A stretch of 64,000 nucleotides of DNA from Amphiura filiformis (taxonomy: Eukaryota; Echinodermata; Ophiuroidea; Amphilepidida; Amphiuridae): assembly GCF_039555335.1 (NCBI RefSeq), contig NC_092646.1, positions 25,383,739 to 25,447,738 of the forward strand. The letters are read 5' to 3'. Below, in pieces: positions 23,985 to 37,600 of the stretch; the stretch's first letter is position 1; each line of letters opens with the position of its first letter. Under the pieces are notes generated by a model that did not search any database, had not been told where the DNA came from, and worked only from the letters and a program-made list of their open reading frames with translations. The position numbers and the translations under genes were made by a program.

Positions 23985-24130
23985 TAAAATAAATAATAGA
24001 GGTCCAAGAATTTAACCTTGTGATACACCTCAACTTATATTTTAAAAACTTTACTTTAAAAAGTTAATTAACATAATTAATTTACCTTTTTCAAAATTTT
24101 GGCATAATATCATAATCGTAAGGACAACTT
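23985..24130 (-). mobile_element. Reverse transcriptase relic, second copy
   Basis: Diverged copy of 1195-1360. On the minus strand it reads GVSQG, stop, ILGPLLFILY, again with the serine codon replaced by TAA. Confidence 0.55.
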
Positions 24131-24399
24131 GTTGTTTCTTTTTAGTATTTCATTTATAATGTCAATTCACTTGTTGAAAGTGGTTCACTATTGTTTTGCA
24201 AAATGTTAATTAGAAAAGAAATTGATTTGAGTTATTTACAAGAGTAAACGTAAATTCGTTTAATTAACTTTTTTTAATTACCTACAGCTCGATGAAAGTA
24301 CACACCGACTTCAATATCATAATGTGTATCTTTGTCCCACTGAGGGCCATGTCCCACTAGGGCCAAAAATGTATGACCCTAGTTTAGGCCTATATTTGG

Positions 24400-24620
24400 G
24401 ACCCCCCCCCCCCCTCCGAAGAAAATGATAGCCCCTTAAAATAGCCCCTGGTGTGCAGGCAAGTAAACATGTTGATAAGGGTTTTTGTTTGCATAGTGTT
24501 GTTGTTTTTTGTTGTTGTTTTTTGGGGGGGTTGGTTTTTTTGTTTGTTTGTTTGTTTGTTTTTATTTTGTTTTTTGCTTTTGTTATTTGTTTTTGTTTGT
24601 TATGTTTGTTTTTGATATAT
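24400..24620. repeat. Low-complexity poly-C and (TTTG)n run
   Basis: Ten-base C tract at about 24402, then a TTTG/TTTTTG-rich tract at 24483-24612. The open frames across it are compositional artefacts. Confidence 0.85.
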
Positions 24621-24971
24621 TATCCGGGCATCGTGTTGGACTGCGAAAATTCCGGGTAAAAATTAATCTTCATTGTTCTGTGTTTAGTTAGATTGGGTTT
24701 AGAAAGATTAGTGTTGTGCGCCCTTATTTTTCGACATTCATACGAGCTGTCTGTAATATAATTGATCGTGTTTGGTGAAAATGGAAATTCTGTTGCCACT
24801 TTCGCCCTAATTATATCAATATTTCTAGCTTCCATTGTTCTTGGATTCAATTCACCTTAACAAGATACCTTTATAACAATACTGGAGTTACTGGTAAGCA
24901 TGTTTCAATGAGCTACGTGTGTGATTTTAGGCAATAATTTGGTTAAGCTTAACAGTCTAACAGACAATCGT

Positions 24972-25034
24972 TTAAACAAACATTAGGTATTAGCTCGTTG
25001 ACAACATGGACAACGAGCCAATGTTTGTTTAATG
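24972..25034. repeat. Hairpin, 28-bp arms
   Basis: AAACAAACATTAGGTATTAG / CTCGTTG faces CAACGAGCCAATGTTTGTTT around ACAACATGGA. Confidence 0.75.
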
Positions 25035-25039
25035 AATGA

Positions 25040-25600
25040 CCTGCGACGAATCCTTGTTGAAGAATGGAATTCCATCCCACAGTAACGTGTAACCCCGCGT
25101 GTAACCAGGTCGGTGAGTAGCATGGGGAGAAGGTGCCTGACTATTGCGGCGGCCGGTGGATTTTTCCACAGGCTGCTATATTGAAGTTAGTGGCTAGCGT
25201 TGTTTAGAGCACAGAATAATGGTCAATTTGGCCAATTCTGTTTGAGACCCCACTACATTCACAAGGCGCGTACTCAGCCGTGAAAAGTGTTATCGTTTCA
25301 AATGGGGTGTCATTGTAAAGGGGAGTATTGTAGCTATCCAGTGATATGCAACATGAATATGTCACAAATATTGGAGATACAGATGCTTGAAAAAACTTTC
25401 CAAACTTTTGTTGAGGAGTTTTATATGCACAAACAAGTACATGTATACGGCCCATCGAATGCAAAAAGTATAAACGTTTTAAAATTGAGCTCATTTGTTT
25501 AATTAAGATAGTGCTAGATACAACATTGTAATACTTGTAACTAAAATGGATGAAATCAAATAGAAATAAAAAAATATTGAAATCGTCAGCGATTTTTCAA
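25040..25600. other. No recognisable feature
   Basis: Moderately GC-richer than its surroundings around 25080-25200 but with no convincing exon or repeat; open frames on both strands near 25204-25502 have no recognisable domain. Confidence 0.3.
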
Positions 25601-27115
25601 AGTCCAGTTTTATTTGACCCTGTGCTAGGGATGTTCATAAAATTTTGAAGTTCAATATTTTTAGCTGAAAATTACTTAAACAATAAGGGGTCAATCATGT
25701 TTCTAGTGCATACATACTTTTGAAGTTACAGACAAAAATAGTGTCATCAAATTGCCCAAAATTTTGTGTGTGAAATTGTGACAGCAGGCATATGGGTAAA
25801 GTCAAAAATAATGGCACCGTTTGGTTTTTGATGCCTACTGTGCAAATGAAAAAGACCAGCAAAAAAATCCATCTTTCAAAAAGTGTGTTATGATTTTCTC
25901 TTTAACCACAGCAATTTGTAGTGTCATAGCTGTCATGTAAAAAATAATATGCCCAATTTTCTTCCCCATAGGGTCAGGAGTGTTACACTTTAGCATGACA
26001 AGAAAAGAGGTACTTGTTTTTTAATCATGCACTGTAAAAATATACAAGTTGCAAAAGTGTTGCATGGGTTTTCATGGCATTTTGTGAAGTGTCTGCTATT
26101 ATTAAGTACCAAATTCTTTCACATTAGTCGCAGTAATATAGTCTACTTAGGAACATGTGAAGACTTCATGGTGCGAAAAATAAAATATGTTCCAAAAATC
26201 ACTTCTGGCCAGATTGTGTAGCATTGTAAGGTTATGATGACAGTAATAATCTATTTCAGTCTGTTTAAAGTAAAAGCAACATTTGGGCCAAACTTGGAAA
26301 AAAATAAAACTTGCATGATATCAAAACCGTTTTCTTTTTAGAGCGGGTTGAAAAGAGAAATTCTGTCTCGTCAGGAGTGTTACATCAGAATTCAACTTGA
26401 TTTTTTTCATACACCAAGTTGGCAATATTTATACATTACTTTTTATTTTATTAGTGCATTGGGATAGGAACTCAAAAACAAGAAAAATATTTGCCATTGC
26501 TTGAACATGTTTGCTACAGCTATCTATATAGTCAATGTCAGGAGTGTTACACAGAATTAATTAATTGGCAATAATTCAAATTTCTGAAGAAATTACCAGT
26601 CTGTTGGTGTTCTTTTAGCCCTGAAACTATATTCCTGAAGCCAAACTGCTGCAATCATGATGTAAAGACCTTCATATTCAAGAAATATGTACATAAAAAC
26701 ATCGTTTTCATAGCTCGACCAAAATGTTACACTCCTGACAATCAATTGTAAGTAATATAGGCTCAACAATAAAATTGAACTGATGTAATTCAATTTTTTG
26801 CCCCTTTTTAAGATAGCCATAGATAGTGTCACCAAAAAATTACAAAAACTACTTTAGAAAATGTGATTTGCAAATTTATATATTTGAGGCTATACAGTTA
26901 CTGTAGCAAAGTGTCAGGAGTGTTACAAAAACATGTAAGCTGGGCTCGAAAAACAAAAATGAATGTAAATCACCTAAATTCTGTGCCTTTTTTGAGAGGG
27001 CCATAGATGTTGTCAACAAAAAATTGCAAAGACTGTTTTAGAAAATGTAGTTTATAAAATATTTCAGGCCATACAAGTAGTGTACAGTGTCAGGAGTGTT
27101 ACACAACTGTACTAC
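25600..27115. repeat. Degenerate satellite-like array marked by TGTCAGGAGTGTTAC
   Basis: The mark occurs at about 25973, 26371, 26535, 26911 and 27087 in plus orientation and at 26725 inverted (GTTACACTCCTGACA). Spacings are about 165-200 bases or twice that. Units also share CCATAGAT-GT-GTCA(A/C)CAAAAAATT and CTTTTTT(A/G)AGA(T/G)(A/G)GCC blocks. Confidence 0.75.
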
Positions 27116-27813
27116 TTTGATGGATCCTTACATCAATTTGAAGAACAATGTGATGCTAAAAACTTCAACACAGTTTTTGCACATCATATTGCATGAGATA
27201 AACTTAAACAGAAAATAATTCAAAATGTTTCTTTTGACAAATAAAAACTTTTGTTCATGATTTCCACAAATTTTTAGGTGTTCAAATGAAAATTTTAATT
27301 TTTTTTCCAAAACTTTGTTTCTTTGACAAAAATTCTACATGACTATTTTAGTATAGTGTCTAAGCAATTAATTAAAACTAAAAGAATTACATATTTGCAT
27401 AATTTTGTCAAAATATAACAAGGAATGACATGGATCTTTTGTGTTATGTTTCTGAGGATTTTGGACTACTTTAGCCTATAAACCAGTTGAAAAAAAAATT
27501 TAGTAATATTACTGAAGTAATTTTTTTATTTTTTCTTGAATTTAGATATGTTTTGCTTACAATAAGACAATAATTACATCTCTGAACACTGTTTGTAATT
27601 TTGACACTTTTGTCACACTTTGGTGCCATTATTTCTGATTATACATGTACAATGCACACTACTGTATGTGACCCCAGATGACCTCCTATTCTTTACTGTA
27701 AGAAAGCTGTTTTGGATGGTCTTGGTCGACTTGGTGGAACATGGATTGCACTATGTGATAGTTTATGAATCCAGTATCATGCCAGTACCAACATAAACTC
27801 GCCCTCCCAACAT

Positions 27814-28221
27814 GGGAGGGCGAGTTAGCGCAGCGGTAATTCCTCGCTTTGCACCACTGAGGTCCCGGGTTCAAGCCCGGGCGCGCCCAAGGACTCATGT
27901 GCACTTGGTTTATCCCGATTCCATGCTCGCTCTCGCAGGTTTTCTCCGGGATCTCCGGTTTCCTCCTGTACCGCAAAAATTGGTGATTAGTTGTTTGGTT
28001 ATCAAAAACTTCCTTCACCCAATGGAATTTGGGGAGCTGCACAGATAATTGGTGGATGTTACAATCTAAATGCGGATAGGTGTGCGCCGTTCGGCAGCAA
28101 CCTAGTTGATGCGATCTGATTGTGATGATTCACCATTGCAGCGAAATTACAGCACTTTGAGTCCTCTAAGATCTGGAGAAAGGCGCTTTATAAATCCAAA
28201 ATTTAATTTAATTAATTAATA
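27814..28221 (+). mobile_element. tRNA-derived SINE with CR1/L2-type 3' tail
   Basis: An A-box (TTAGCGCAGCGG) and a B-box (GGTTCAAGCCC) lie 35 bases apart in a tRNA-like head starting GGGAGGGCGAG. A 300-base body follows and ends GGCGCTTTATAAATCC then AATTTAATTTAATTAATTAA, the tail expected for mobilisation by a CR1/L2-type partner. A reverse copy of the first 13 bases (CTCGCCCTCCCAA) just before the head makes a hairpin at 27799-27825. The retroelement fragment at 1-1166 has a similar 3' end. Confidence 0.85.
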
Positions 28222-28659
28222 AGTCAACATCACTTAGGTTTTGGTTGTCAAAATTAATTTTTAGTGATTTTCTCCATTGAGCCCCACAGTGAAGCCATTT
28301 TTGGACCGTACATGCACATTCCACTTCCCTATGGACGAATAACGCCACCTATAGTGTGTGATGTGAGCTAGCCTACCTGTGCTTTCGCGGCCGGCCATTT
28401 TTTTGCAAGTGGATCCACTTTTTTGAACCCATACGGTGATTTATTCTCAAAAGAAAATACACACTATAAATGATTTAATATATTTGTTAAATAATAAGTA
28501 CAGACTTCAATGACTTATAGATGCCAACCTTCATTACCAAAGTTAGCTTCAAGTTTGGTAATGAAACATCTATTTACTATAATACATGACTTGAATGTTG
28601 TTATATCTTTTTAGTCTGTTGGTTTGTATGAAGAATGCAAGTAGACCTCTCCAATCAAG

Positions 28660-31600
28660 ATGACTGATGCTAGCAAAGACTTGTGTGCTGAAAATGCAGG
28701 TATTTCAGTTCAAGAAAATCATATTTTGTGTAACTTTAAAATCAAATTATTTGTTTTAAGTGTTTACCAGGCTGTTCAAGTTCTTGGCAGATTTCTCTTT
28801 GCTTTTGTTCACAGCTTATACATCAACAAAGCAGTGATCTGTCATACTGTTAGACATTTTGTCGGGTGCATTACATAGTGATGGATGTCAAACCCAGGGT
28901 GTATTACATAGTGACGGATGTTGATCACAAATTTATCAAAAATGGGCATGGGGAAAATGTTCAGTACATGTAGGTCAATTGTACTGGTCATAGATTATAA
29001 ACTTGCCATTAATGTTCAGCAATTCATGTGTCTATAAGTAAACCCTTGAAAGTTGAAAGATATTTTCAAAATGTTAAAATGTTGTAAAATCTTACATCTC
29101 ACATATGTAACAGATTGTCAAAGTTATCTGTCACTATGTCTTGCACAATTATTTTGAGAGCTCAGTATCCGTCACTATGGAATTTACCGTACCCCCAGTA
29201 CCGTAAAGTGTAGATCCGTTTTAATTGCACATTTATACATTTATTTATACCGTATTAATTTTTAAAAATGGCTCAGGATTCTGACTTGTATAATGGAATA
29301 ATTTCCACAAAATCCTTATTCCAATGATCAAATTTGATTTGCAGGTTAAAATTGAATTCGGACGTGGCTAACCGGCATGGACTGGAGCCGACCGGCATTT
29401 AACTTTTTTTTCAATTATAAGAATTTTTTTCTGCTTGTTTTTCCCCACAAATGATTAATTCATCTTAAAAAGAGTAAAAAACCAAAAAAAAACCCAACTA
29501 TTCCCGGATCCCTCATGTACAAAAGGATTGTGCCCCGAGCAAGCACTCAATATAATAGTAAAATTAGCCAGCACTCAACTTGGGCTACCTACATGTATAA
29601 CCCAAGCTAACATTGTGATTTTTCAGTGTACTACATGTAGCTGTGATTGCTAATTATGATAATGTAGCATAATTGATACCGAGTTTTTTCAGTCTTTGTG
29701 TTTCATATGAAAATATTTCACTATTTAATACGTTTACAGGTGCAGGTCATGGAAAGAGAGACTTTGGATCATTCTACTCATCCAATGTGGAGGAACTCAT
29801 CAATATGCCAGAGGTAAAGTTTGTTCCGCTTATATAAGGTGGAAATTATTCGGCTTTTGTTACTGTGTGCATAAATAATAAAGTCCCAACTCACGCTCGC
29901 GTAAATTCACATAAGCGTGCGCTATAGTCACGCATTACGCAACGCACAACTAGCGTAAGCACTGTGACCAACAGCGTGCACGCCATTCTATATCAATACA
30001 CAGTGTTATGATCGAGTCTTATATTTTCCGCCTTATATAAGCCGAACAAACTTAAGTTATGTTTGATTGTATAAAGTAGCTAGGAATTAATACTGAAAAT
30101 ATCAGAGTAACATAGAATATCACCAGAGCAGAATAAACGATGGTTTCTTTTGTTCTTAAAAGAGGTTAAAAAACAGTTTACTTTTCTAAACCGGCATGAC
30201 CGGTCATAATTAGGCTTCTTGTTAAGTAGATTATTCAGGTTGTAAATTTATTTCTTTAAAACAATGATCTACCCCAGAGCAGTTGTGGAAGACAGGCGAA
30301 AAAAATTTGTTTAGGCCAGTAATTATCCATACAAGTGGCCAACTCATTTCAGTGAATGAATGAATGAATTAGTGCTCAAGATTTAATGGGTGGCTAATCA
30401 TTTGCCAATTTGCTCATTCCAATGTCTGGATAACAAAATTACTCATCTCTGTGATGTTTTTTCAGTGTTTCTTTCTATTAAAAACCTGTGATCTGATCGA
30501 AAACCTCTTCCACCTGATGATTTACCTCATTGTTAATAAGATTTTGGTGTAATTTTTCTCATTACCATCCTGAAATTTGACGTTCCAATTCAATACATTT
30601 CTGAAGAAATAGTGAAAAAAACATCACTTATCTTGAAATTATTTTTATTTCTGGGGAACTGACACAAAATTTTCCTACAAAATTAAAAATACCCAACCAT
30701 TTCTTGTGTATTTCTGTATATTTTCCTTGAAATTGACAAAATCCCCTGGAACATAGTTCTTGTGTTCCTTTTTTTTTTTTTTTTTTTTGGTGTGGGGCAG
30801 ACATAGCCCTTGTTCTAGTCATAGTACAATTGTTGTATGCATTTTTATGAAACACATATTCAAGCACATCAAATTCAGCTTTTAATATTTTCTTACCTTT
30901 TCAGGATGAATATATTCCACCAGAATTCCCCTTTACTTTCCCATCATATGACGTATACAAATCATCAAAAACAGCACCACCGCTTGGCAGAAAAATGAGA
31001 CGTAAGCACTACTTCCTTGAGGTAAGTGGCTATTGAACCAAATGTGAATTGGATCATGTAGGAAGACCAACTGAACATTGGGAATTTGACCAAATCGTTA
31101 TTGGACTCTGTGGCAAATTGGACAAAGTGGCAGTTAGACATTCATGACATTGTGGTAATAGAGGTTATCTGTGTTCTATAAGCTGCATATCCTATCAACG
31201 ACTGCTATACCTTGTTTAGGACTTTCAAAAGAAGTACCTGCATGTGTAACCATGACTGTTTCAAAATAGCTCAAAATAGCCCGCCAAGAGTCATGCAGGG
31301 TAACTCCGAGGTCATGCATTGGATTGGTTTGAATAAGGAATACTACGGGAATCCGCGCCTTTTGTTAGAAGTCACACATGAGTAAAGTGGATAACCTCTA
31401 TTGGAGTAAGTGATAAGTGGACTAAGCATTAAATGGACCACATGACTTCAACAGCTTAACCTTTTACCTGAACTGGAACTCCAATATTATAGGGCTGTTG
31501 TCGACAGTATTGTTGACAAAGCAATTTTCCCGATTGTCGACAAGCATCAGGGGCGGATTTAGAGGGGGGCGCACCCAGTGCGCGCCTCTCTTTTTTTTGC

Positions 31601-34600
31601 AGATCGGCGTCTGACCCTGTGTATTTTTGCAGAGCAGCGCCTGACTTTGAGTGGGCGCCAGGCCGCGATTATTTTTTTCGTACATTTTTTCTGTTTTTCA
31701 TATTCAAACTTGGAATAAAGCAAAACTCACTGAAAAAATAAGATTTTTTGAAATATCAATTGATTTTACACGTATGCGTTACAAATATGATGTACGAAAA
31801 AAATAATCGTCATGGCGGTGGCTCTGCGCCTCCCTCCTGGATCCACCCCTGAGCATGGACTATTGTCGACAAAGGCTAGTAAAAATATTAGAGATAAGCT
31901 TAATATCCCAAGTATTTACCATGAAATAAAAAAAAAAGGAATAATTAAGCACAAGATGACTAATAGATGATTAATAGATGAATAATTAATAATTAATAAT
32001 TAATAGATGAATAATTAAGCACAAGATGATTAATAGACTTCATTTTGTATTACCGATGTGATAACATGTAATTGACAGTAATATTTTGATGTAAATAAAC
32101 AACACTAAACGTGGTCTTTGCTTTGTCAACAACTTGCGGACATCGGATCTTTGACGATTGTCGACAATGAAAATTCGAATCAACAACAGCCCTACAATGG
32201 TATCATGTGAAATAATTGTATGAAGTATATTCTAGTTTTGCCCATCGTTTCTCTGTATAACCCGTACCTACTCTAATAGACCATACAAAACAATACAGCA
32301 CACATTTGAAGTGACTGCAAAACCATGCATCCCTGGTGATCCAATTGTGTCATCCTCTCAAAGTACATAGGGATGAAACTGTTGACCAGACGATGGTCCT
32401 ACACATGGCTTTCTATCCCCAGTCTGTGGCACCCAAGAGTTCAGTGGCTCAAAACCAGGGTGGGGAAAACAAGGTCTCTCTTTATCTTCTTTCTTCCTCC
32501 CTTCCTACTTTCCTTACACTAAAAGCAGAAAAGACATTAGGGTTAATATAAGGATTATATATTTATAAATCATAGAGCAGTTGCTTTACTTGTCTCATAT
32601 TTGGTGCATTGTTAAAGGAAACTGTTGTAATGTTACAGCTACTGAAATTTTTAACCTAAACTGTATACTTAAATAAAACAAATAGATGAAGTGAAGTATA
32701 ATTATGCATATCCTTTCTTCATTTAATAGGAGGATTGTACATTCCTAAATCATGGAGCATTTGGTGCATCATTAAAGGAAGCCGTTCTAGTGGCACAGCA
32801 ATGGCAGGCTTATATTGAGAAGCAACCACTCAGATTCTTTGATAGGGAGGTACTGATACACCTGATTTACATCACTAGGAGAATGGCAAAATTTGTTGGT
32901 AAGTATAAGCTAAAATTGGCTATTCCATTTAAAATCCACACTACCACTGTGGAAGATTTAGGTGAAGTCTTCCACAGAGGGAGTCTGAGTTTCGAAGAGA
33001 ATGTACAAATTGGGTAACTTCCATTTGAAATACACACTCCAGTTGTGGAAGATATAGATAAAGCCATAATACAGGGGGAGTATGGGTTTCAAAAAGATTA
33101 ACTCTGACCAAATCAATTTGAAAAACATGCTTCTCCTGTGAAGGTATTTCCAAAATCTTCCATAGGGGTAGTGTGGATTTCAACTGGAATAGCCCAACGT
33201 GTCTGTTTGTTTGTTATATCACTTGTTTTTCATAAATTGATACTTTTCTGATCTATAACACCCTCAGGTACATTACCAGGCAAGTGTTTCTGATCCCAGA
33301 GAAATTGATCTTGGTGGGAAGAGAAGCACCACATGATCCAGAGAGGGTTGTGGCAACATATATTTTCAATCTTTGTATCCTGTTTTCACCTGAAATATAT
33401 TCATTTGAGGGGACAGTCTGTCTGCCCCATATGCCACCTCTCTGGTTACATCCCTAGTATATATGCCTTAGTTTTTTTGTATAGTGTAATTTCATCTACT
33501 TAATTTATTTTGATTAGTTAATATTATATAATTAACCAATCAGCGACACTGTTAGAAAGGCAGTAATGCCAATGGGGTTAAAACATGAATCTGTAAAGCA
33601 GTATTTTTCATTTGTGTTTATTTCCCCATGCAGGTTGCCATCCGGGTGAACTAGCACTTGTTCCTAATGTAACATCAGCTATGAATGCAGTCATCAAAAA
33701 TCTAGACATCAAACAGGGAGATAATATATACTATCTGAATGTGACATATGGTAAGTTGTGTCACATACTTCACTGATTCCAGAAAATGCACAGGCTTTTC
33801 ACAAGTAAGCAATATTTACACTACCAGATCCCTATTACGGCCACTTGCACAGGTGCACCATTGCCAAGATACTTGGCTGGTACTTTGCCGTATGAAGGCT
33901 ACCAGTGCAGTATCACTGCAGCTGGTGGGTCCTATGCAGTAGCAGCATTGGTTTTGTGTAGCTACTCTAGCTGTGTGTACCAGTCAGGTACCTTGGCAAT
34001 GGTGTACCTAACCTGTGCAGGTAACCGCAATAGGAATCTTGTAATGTATGTTATTTGCGGTAGATGTGAAAGTTCAAGCTTTCCTTCACATTATCATGCT
34101 TTCAGCATGTCCTCTACAATCTATATATTCACCTTAACGTGATACAAAATTCAAAGAAGAATTCTTTTGTTTTTGAACATGTACAATGAACCAGATCTCC
34201 TTTTCATATCTGGCAACTTTCCACTCATTTTGTGAGAACAGGTCTCATTTGGTAAAGTAGTTACTGGTCGTAAAGTATTAATGGCCTAAAATTGCATAAA
34301 TCAGTCTGATCTAGAATGTGTCCCATCAGATGGATAGTTACTTCTGAAATGTCAACCAATAACAAAGGATATCTGCCACTGGTGTGCTGGTAGTGATGAT
34401 ATACAACCCTGCTTTGACGGTTAGACACATCAGTATCCAATATGACATTTTGTGAATTTTACTTTTGATTTAAACTTAAACATTTCTGAATGATTACATT
34501 ATTAGCACATCTATGGTCAAGAAATGCCAAAATTTGACTACTTGATGAATACAGGCTGTATCAAAATGGTTGGTATCTATCAGTTTCCAGTGATATGGAC

Positions 34601-37600
34601 ATGACTGGCACATCAAAATGCCACATAGGATTCACATACTTTGTTGATTAATGTCATAAACAGTCATATAAATATATATTGTGATTTTTTTCAAGAAGAC
34701 TCTGAGCTGCATTTGGAAGAAGCAGACTTTTCAATAACCATCTAAACTGACAGGTACCAATCATTTTGATATATCCTGTAATATTATGATTATTGATGTA
34801 GGATAGTGAGATAATTACAGAATTGAATTTTAAATGGGGGTCTTTTTCACCTTAACAGGTTCAGTGAAGACTCTGATAAAGCACACAGCCAAAGAGAAAG
34901 GAGCAACTATTCAGGAGGAGACAATAGAATTTCCTATCCAATCAAAGCAACAGGTAAATTAGATTTCAAACTATTTCAGTAAATATAAATGACAAGCTTG
35001 TAATTTTTCTGTTTCACTGATTTTTCTTCAGATTTTCTTAAAGCCAAATTGATAGCAAAACAATTGTTTTTGGTAATATACATGGTGTTAAACTCGGTTT
35101 CAGAGAAGAAAGGCAGTCCCTTGCTTAGATTGACGCGAGTGCCCTGTTAATGAGCGACATTTTTTTGCGCCGACCAACGTTTTGACGCGTAATCGACCAG
35201 TCAGATTACCGCTTCTGTTGTTATGATTGTCATACATTTGAATCAGCCAATCAGAACCCCACTTCCTTGTCTACACTGTGCAAGCTCTCAAAATAAAAAG
35301 CAAGTGCCGTTCTTCTTTGACAGAAACTGTAGATCGTACAATGTATCAATAATTCAGCCCAAATTATCAAACAGCGACATGAACATTAACGTGTTTAGAT
35401 CCAAATGAACATTCAGTTTTCAATTAGAAAACCTCAAACACACTGAAAATGCAGTTTTTTCAAACATAATTTGAACATTACAAAGTGGGAAAAATTATGG
35501 CTCATAGCAAATATAATCGTGTCCTTGTACTGTGATAATGTAAAAACTGTTTTTTGGTTTTTTGTCTACAGATAATAAACCTTGTCAAGAACACATTAAG
35601 GTAAGATATATAATGATGTAACCATTCACTGGCAACAGCCAAAGTCTAGAAAACTACACTGTTGTCCATCATTGGCCATATATGTCCAGACATCCAATTA
35701 AATTAGGCCAAAAATTATAGATATACAATGACCCATGCTTTCTATGCAGTGGTGTTTCTTGCACATATTCATTTTTATTTCATATGCTTAACAAATGGCC
35801 TTTCGGGTTTGTTCAAAAGATGCTGATGTGATCAATTGTCGTCACGCTGATGTGCACATCATTACTGTATGCAAGGCTTTGGAGATGGGCAGTATTAAAT
35901 GATGTTGGCTATAACATCGGCGTGACGTCAAATGATAACATCAGGGGTCTAAAAAAAGCGCAGTGATATATAGTATGCAATATGCACAGGCACAATCCCT
36001 AGATGTTGGTCCACAAGCCTCAGGATCAGCCAGGATCAGCTCCCTGAGTTTCCTGCGGGTTACAAAGCAAAGGCTTATGGGATTGACTAAAATGTGACTT
36101 TTTACAACAGTTGGCCTCCATCTTGATTATTGGGATGCACCGGACAAAATTCACTAAAGACTCTATTTATCATCTGTTTTATAATCAAGTAAAATAGTAT
36201 TTTGGAGTTTAATCAATATGTTGTTATTTTTTATTCTAAACAGGAAAGGTACAAAGCTAGCAGTATTTGATCACATTCCAAGTAACACACCATTCATTCA
36301 ACCATTGCAGGAATTAATTCATATATGTCACGAACGGTAAGATGGATTTTTAAAACTTCCATATAAATATTAAATCTCTATTTCCATCCTTCTTTCCTTC
36401 CTTCCTTCCATCTTTCCTTCCTTCTTTACTTCTTTCTTTCCTATATACGTGCTGTGCCTCAACATTTATTAACACACAGGCTTTACGTGCACAGTTAACC
36501 TATGCACGATCCCGGAACCTAGGATTGATTGCAGATATCAGAACCAGGGATGGTGCTACTGCTCTTTTCGAATAGCTCTGCCACTTAACATGCACAGGGA
36601 TTACTCTTCTTGAAAACAGGATCAACAGCTTTATGTGACTACCGAACCACGAGGCGTCACACATATACTACCTCAGTATCTCGTCAAATAAACGCCCCCG
36701 GGGGCGTTACATTTTCCCAAGGGGGGGGGCATTTATTCAAGGTCAATTTTAGAACAATAAAAAGGCTAAAATGACGATATATGAACTAGAAACACTGACT
36801 TCTGGCTCACTTCTGGGTTTCCAATCCAGAATTTCGCCAATTATTGACGCTATTATCGACCATGTGGGGAACTTGGTAAGCTTACTACACAAGATGGCAT
36901 GGAAATATCAGCATTTTTGAAACATCTTGGTTGAAAAAAGTGGCGGGGGGCATTTATTTGAGGGGGCGACTATTTGACGAAATACGGTATATCTGCATGT
37001 TCTGAGTAGTGTATGGGGTGAGAAAAAATTCTACAACTATATTCTGCAAAGTATAACTGAACATAATTGCAGGGTTTCTGACCTTACTGGAACATTTTGG
37101 GAGAGGAAGAAAATCTCACCTAAAGGCAGACCCAAGGCTCAAACTCTTTCAGATCGTATTCTCGTGGCTGACAGCACAAATAAACGCTGTAACAGCTTCA
37201 CCACCTCATCACCAGGGACAGGCGATTTGCGCGGAACTTTCTTTCCGCGCAATTCCGCGCAATTTAGGGATACATGATTTGCACTGAAAAAAAAGTTCCG
37301 CGCAATTTGCTATTTTTTTCCGCGCAAATCGCCTGTCCCTGCTCATCACCCACTTTACAATGTATCAAGTTGGTATTAAAGTTGCTTTACAAATGAAAAA
37401 ATAATAAAAACCATTGGTTTGACAGTTTCAGTGAACTGCAAAATGATGTGACATTTTTGTCTGTAACACTTTATTTAAATATTGCTTGCTTTCCCTTTCC
37501 AGGGGTGTTCCAGTACTAGTAGATGGTGCTCATGGGTTAGGTATTCTACCACTCAACCTACATGAGTTAGATGTAGACTACTATACTACCAATTGTCATA

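Larger units (their letters stand above)
31490..32194. mobile_element. hAT-like outer element with TAGGGCTGTTG ends
   Basis: TAGGGCTGTTGTCGACA at the left pairs with CAACAACAGCCCTA at the right; TTGTTGACAAAGCAA and TTTGCTTTGTCAACAA continue the inverted pairing. Flanks CAATATTA and CAATGGTA match at six of eight positions, as for an aged 8-bp duplication. It contains another inserted element. Confidence 0.7.

Noticed and set aside
24453..24691. Small hydrophobic protein from open frames over the TTTG tract
   Set aside because: The frames are open only because of low-complexity (TTTG)n sequence; no start context or domain.
27814..27886. Functional tRNA gene
   Set aside because: A- and B-box-like sequences are present, but no complete cloverleaf with a convincing acceptor stem was found, and the head continues into a SINE body with a CR1/L2-type tail.
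33786..34142. 118-codon open frame on the plus strand
   Set aside because: It lies across the inverted-repeat MITE at 33825-34040 within an aminotransferase intron; no recognisable domain.
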